Shown: one piece after another, positions 5,319-6,666 of the stretch
Numbering within the stretch: position 1 is the stretch's first letter
Layout of the letters: every line of letters starts with the position of its first letter
DNA from: Eubacterium sp.
GTDB lineage: Bacteria > Bacillota > Clostridia > Lachnospirales > Lachnospiraceae
Direction: 5' to 3'
NCBI GenBank assembly: GCA_017445525.1
Contig: JAFSTZ010000344.1
Span: 1 to 6,666 of the forward strand
DNA: 6,666 nucleotides
The notes under the pieces: model-generated
What the model saw: only the letters and a program-made list of their open reading frames with translations
Databases searched by the model: none
What the model was told of the DNA's origin: nothing
Translations under genes and position numbers: made by a program

Positions 5319-6662
5319 ATGATGAAGATATCGGAAGAGGCTATCATATATGCAACAATCTTGCATCAGGGAAAGGTTCGTAAGTTCGGGAACACACCCT
5401 ATATTTTTCATCCGCTTGAAGTTGCTCAGATCCTTTCTACCATTACCGATGATGAAGAAGTAATAACCGCCGGTATCCTCCATGATATAGTAGAGGATAC
5501 TGATGGTACTTTGGAGGAGATCGAAAAACGTTTTGGCAAAAGAGTAGCGGATATAGTATCAACGGATACGGAAAACGACTATCCCGGAGAGAAAAAAAGT
5601 GACACCTGGAAACAGCGCAAGGAAGGCTCGCTCAAGATACTTAAGAGCAGTACGGATGAAGGTGTAAAGATGCTCTGGCTTGCAGATAAACTCGCCAATA
5701 TTCGTTCTCTTGCAGGCATGTACTCGGAACTCGGGGAGGAGATGTGGCAAAAGTTCAATCAGAACGACCCCGAGATGCAGCGCTGGTACTATAAAAGTGT
5801 TGCCGAAATGATAGAGCTGTCTCTCAACAAGACCGGAGCTTTCAAAGAACTCATCAAGCATATCAACTTTATATGGCCGGGAACCTTTGATAGCGAGAAA
5901 ACGAGATTTAAAAAGTATAAAGAGGTTTCGGTTGATGGTTGTGAGCTTCTCGGACACGGTGCCAAGGGAGATGTATACCGTTATGATGACGAGCTCGTCA
6001 TAAAGGTATTCAACGAGAACAACACCTATCGTGATGTGGAGCAGGAGATAGCTCAGTGCCGGAAAACATTTATACTCGGTATCCCTACGGCTATTTCCTT
6101 TGGTATAGTATCTGTAGGAAAGAAATACGGAGCCATGTTTGAGATGGTTGACTCCGATACACTGTCAAGATACATCGCCAGATCGCCAGGACAGGTAGAT
6201 CACTACGCCGGTGTCATGGCGGAGGTCGCATCCATCATCCACAGTATTGAAGTGACCGAAGATGACGGATTCCCGTATGTATATGAGAGGATACACGGAT
6301 ACATCAGCGGCGGAGTCGGAGCAGAGGACAAAGCTCTCGAAGAAAAATGCATGAAGCTCATCGACAATCTGCCGGAAGTTCACACTCTGATTCACGGAGA
6401 CTTCCACACCGGCAATGTATTTATACAGAACGGAGAGCCCCTGTTGATCGATATGGACAGAGTTTCCATAGGTCATCCTGTCATAGAGTTGTCCGATCTT
6501 TACTATTTTTATGTAACACTCGGGTTGGATGATCCGTCTGTAGTAGAGAAGTTTATGGGCTTCTCATATGATACATCCAAGCAGTTTTTCCATAGTTTTC
6601 TCAAGTGTTATCTGCAAACTTTGGTTGAATACCGGTTGCATGAGGTGACAGACAAAGTATAA
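5319..6662 (+). CDS. MESH1/SpoT-like HD hydrolase fused to an aminoglycoside-phosphotransferase-like kinase domain
   Basis: A 447-residue soluble two-domain protein. Residues 1-185 are an HD domain of the RelA/SpoT-MESH1 type: GKVRKFGNTPYIFHPLEVA (18-36), ILHDIVEDTD (53-62) and LADKLAN (121-127). Metal ligands are probably H31, H55, D56 and D123. E59/D60 match the catalytic pair. A short linker leads to an APH-like kinase domain from about 205: glycine-rich loop GHGAKGDVY (212-220), ATP lysine K229, catalytic loop HGDFHTGN (359-366, D361, N366) and LIDMD (376-380). The segment around MDRVSIGHPVIELSDLYYFY resembles TIGR02172. The HD part may hydrolyse (p)ppGpp or another nucleotide; the kinase substrate is unknown. 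AGGGGGG lies eight bases before the first ATG; the ATG at 5322 is possible. The C-terminus looks shorter than the family norm. Confidence 0.85.
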   Translation: MMKISEEAIIYATILHQGKVRKFGNTPYIFHPLEVAQILSTITDDEEVITAGILHDIVEDTDGTLEEIEKRFGKRVADIVSTDTENDYPGEKKSDTWKQRKEGSLKILKSSTDEGVKMLWLADKLANIRSLAGMYSELGEEMWQKFNQNDPEMQRWYYKSVAEMIELSLNKTGAFKELIKHINFIWPGTFDSEKTRFKKYKEVSVDGCELLGHGAKGDVYRYDDELVIKVFNENNTYRDVEQEIAQCRKTFILGIPTAISFGIVSVGKKYGAMFEMVDSDTLSRYIARSPGQVDHYAGVMAEVASIIHSIEVTEDDGFPYVYERIHGYISGGVGAEDKALEEKCMKLIDNLPEVHTLIHGDFHTGNVFIQNGEPLLIDMDRVSIGHPVIELSDLYYFYVTLGLDDPSVVEKFMGFSYDTSKQFFHSFLKCYLQTLVEYRLHEVTDKV

Positions 6663-6666
6663 CTGA

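Noticed and set aside
5094..5483. A 129-residue minus-strand reading frame across the divergent promoter region
   Set aside because: It overlaps the start of the well-supported HD-kinase gene on the other strand, has no family similarity, and covers both predicted promoters.

Overview
The window looks like a chromosomal segment from an anaerobic Firmicute of the Clostridia, most likely Lachnospiraceae. This is inferred from strong GGAGG-type ribosome binding sites, a DUF3793 protein paired with a short DtxR-type regulator, a dCache-HAMP-SpoIIE phosphatase, and a kinase-like domain resembling the TIGR02172 family. No RNA genes, insertion sequences or CRISPR arrays were seen. By eye, the left half (about 1-2800) is more AT-rich than the phosphatase gene.

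Region 1-1163 (minus strand) is a small, probably metal-responsive operon. A near-consensus promoter (TTGACA, 17 bp, TATCAT) is followed by a dense cluster of GTTAG/CTAAC half-sites over the expected transcription start. Then come a DUF3793 gene with a GTG start (1044-430), a DtxR-family regulator (398-33), and what looks like the start codon of a third gene running off the left edge. The regulator probably controls its own operon.

Region 1164-2805 (plus strand) holds one gene: an ATPase_2/DUF234-type NTPase with a winged helix and a C-terminal PD-(D/E)XK-like domain. Its upstream region is the most striking non-coding structure in the window. It has four copies of a 15-bp half-site arranged as two dyads with identical 32-bp half-site spacing and 94 bp between dyads. 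One half-site contains the -10 box, and another abuts the ribosome binding site.

Region 2838-5003 (minus strand, convergent with the ATPase) encodes a membrane receptor-phosphatase: two membrane segments, an extracellular dCache sensor, HAMP, and a SpoIIE/RsbU-type PP2C domain. Its leader can form competing hairpins, one of which would cover the ribosome binding site.

Region 5319-6662 (plus strand, divergent from the phosphatase) encodes an uncommon two-domain protein: an N-terminal MESH1/SpoT-like HD hydrolase fused to an aminoglycoside-phosphotransferase-like kinase domain. The kinase part seems to stop early, a few bases before the window ends. A direct functional link between the phosphatase and this enzyme is not shown; only the shared divergent promoter region suggests one.
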